Positions 6,131-6,151 of a stretch of DNA of 6,151 nucleotides are shown in pieces. The notes beneath the pieces are model-generated. The model was not told the DNA's origin and made no database searches. It saw nothing but the letters and a program-made list of their open reading frames with translations. This DNA comes from Candidatus Cloacimonadota bacterium (GTDB lineage Bacteria > Cloacimonadota > Cloacimonadia > Cloacimonadales > TCS61). The position numbers and the translations under genes were made by a program. The stretch covers positions 1 through 6,151 of the forward strand of contig JAIORR010000049.1 in NCBI GenBank assembly GCA_021108055.1, given 5' to 3'. Position 1 is the stretch's first letter. Each line of letters opens with the position of its first letter.

Positions 6131-6151
6131 GTTCTTATTGGTGAAGAACGC

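Larger units (their letters stand above)
5909..6151. other. upstream region of the operon, repeat-rich, no promoter recognised
   Basis: This non-coding stretch precedes the outer-membrane factor gene. From the gene outward it holds the ribosome binding site, an inverted pair of CACGAAG-type repeats (5924-6007), a 118-bp REP-like element (6013-6130), and a six-base-arm inverted repeat GTTCTT/AAGAAC at 6131-6149. The operon promoter should lie here or beyond the window edge. I found no convincing -10/-35 pair on the minus strand. No regulator gene is visible. Confidence 0.6.

Overview
The window holds one complete tripartite efflux operon, entirely on the minus strand. Transcription runs from high to low coordinates: a TolC-type outer-membrane factor (5908-4541), an HlyD/AcrA-type periplasmic adaptor lipoprotein (4528-3518), and a 1028-residue RND inner-membrane pump of the HAE1/AcrB class (3194-108). 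Only 12 bases separate the first two genes. The adaptor and the pump are separated by 323 bases packed with repeats. All three reading frames are intact. The proteins should assemble into one envelope-spanning channel: the pump uses the proton gradient to collect substrate, the lipid-anchored adaptor seals the complex, and the outer-membrane factor is the exit duct. The substrate cannot be read from the sequence, and no regulator lies inside the window.

The organism is a diderm (Gram-negative-type) bacterium, shown by the outer-membrane factor, the lipoprotein adaptor and the RND pump. The DNA is AT-rich. The gene order OMF-adaptor-pump and the short intergenic repeats built on CACGAAG-like and CACGGAT-like cores remind me of uncultured lineages such as Cloacimonadota. 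That assignment is an impression from memory, not something proved here.

Layout: 1-60 may hold the start of a further minus-strand gene, cut by the window edge (weak). Positions 62-87 are a 10-bp-stem hairpin just downstream of the pump gene. Positions 108-3194 are the pump. Positions 3195-3517 are a mosaic of at least five short repeats or hairpins. Positions 3518-4528 are the adaptor, whose stop codon lies inside a repeat. Positions 4541-5908 are the outer-membrane factor. Positions 5909-6151 are its upstream region, carrying an inverted pair of CACGAAG-type repeats and a second copy of the 118-bp REP-like element also found at 3378-3495.

The proteins belong to well-known families. The less ordinary content is the repeat landscape: a two-hairpin REP-like element present twice, 2.6 kb apart, and a dense set of hairpins between adaptor and pump that could affect relative expression. 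I found no evidence for a wholly new system.
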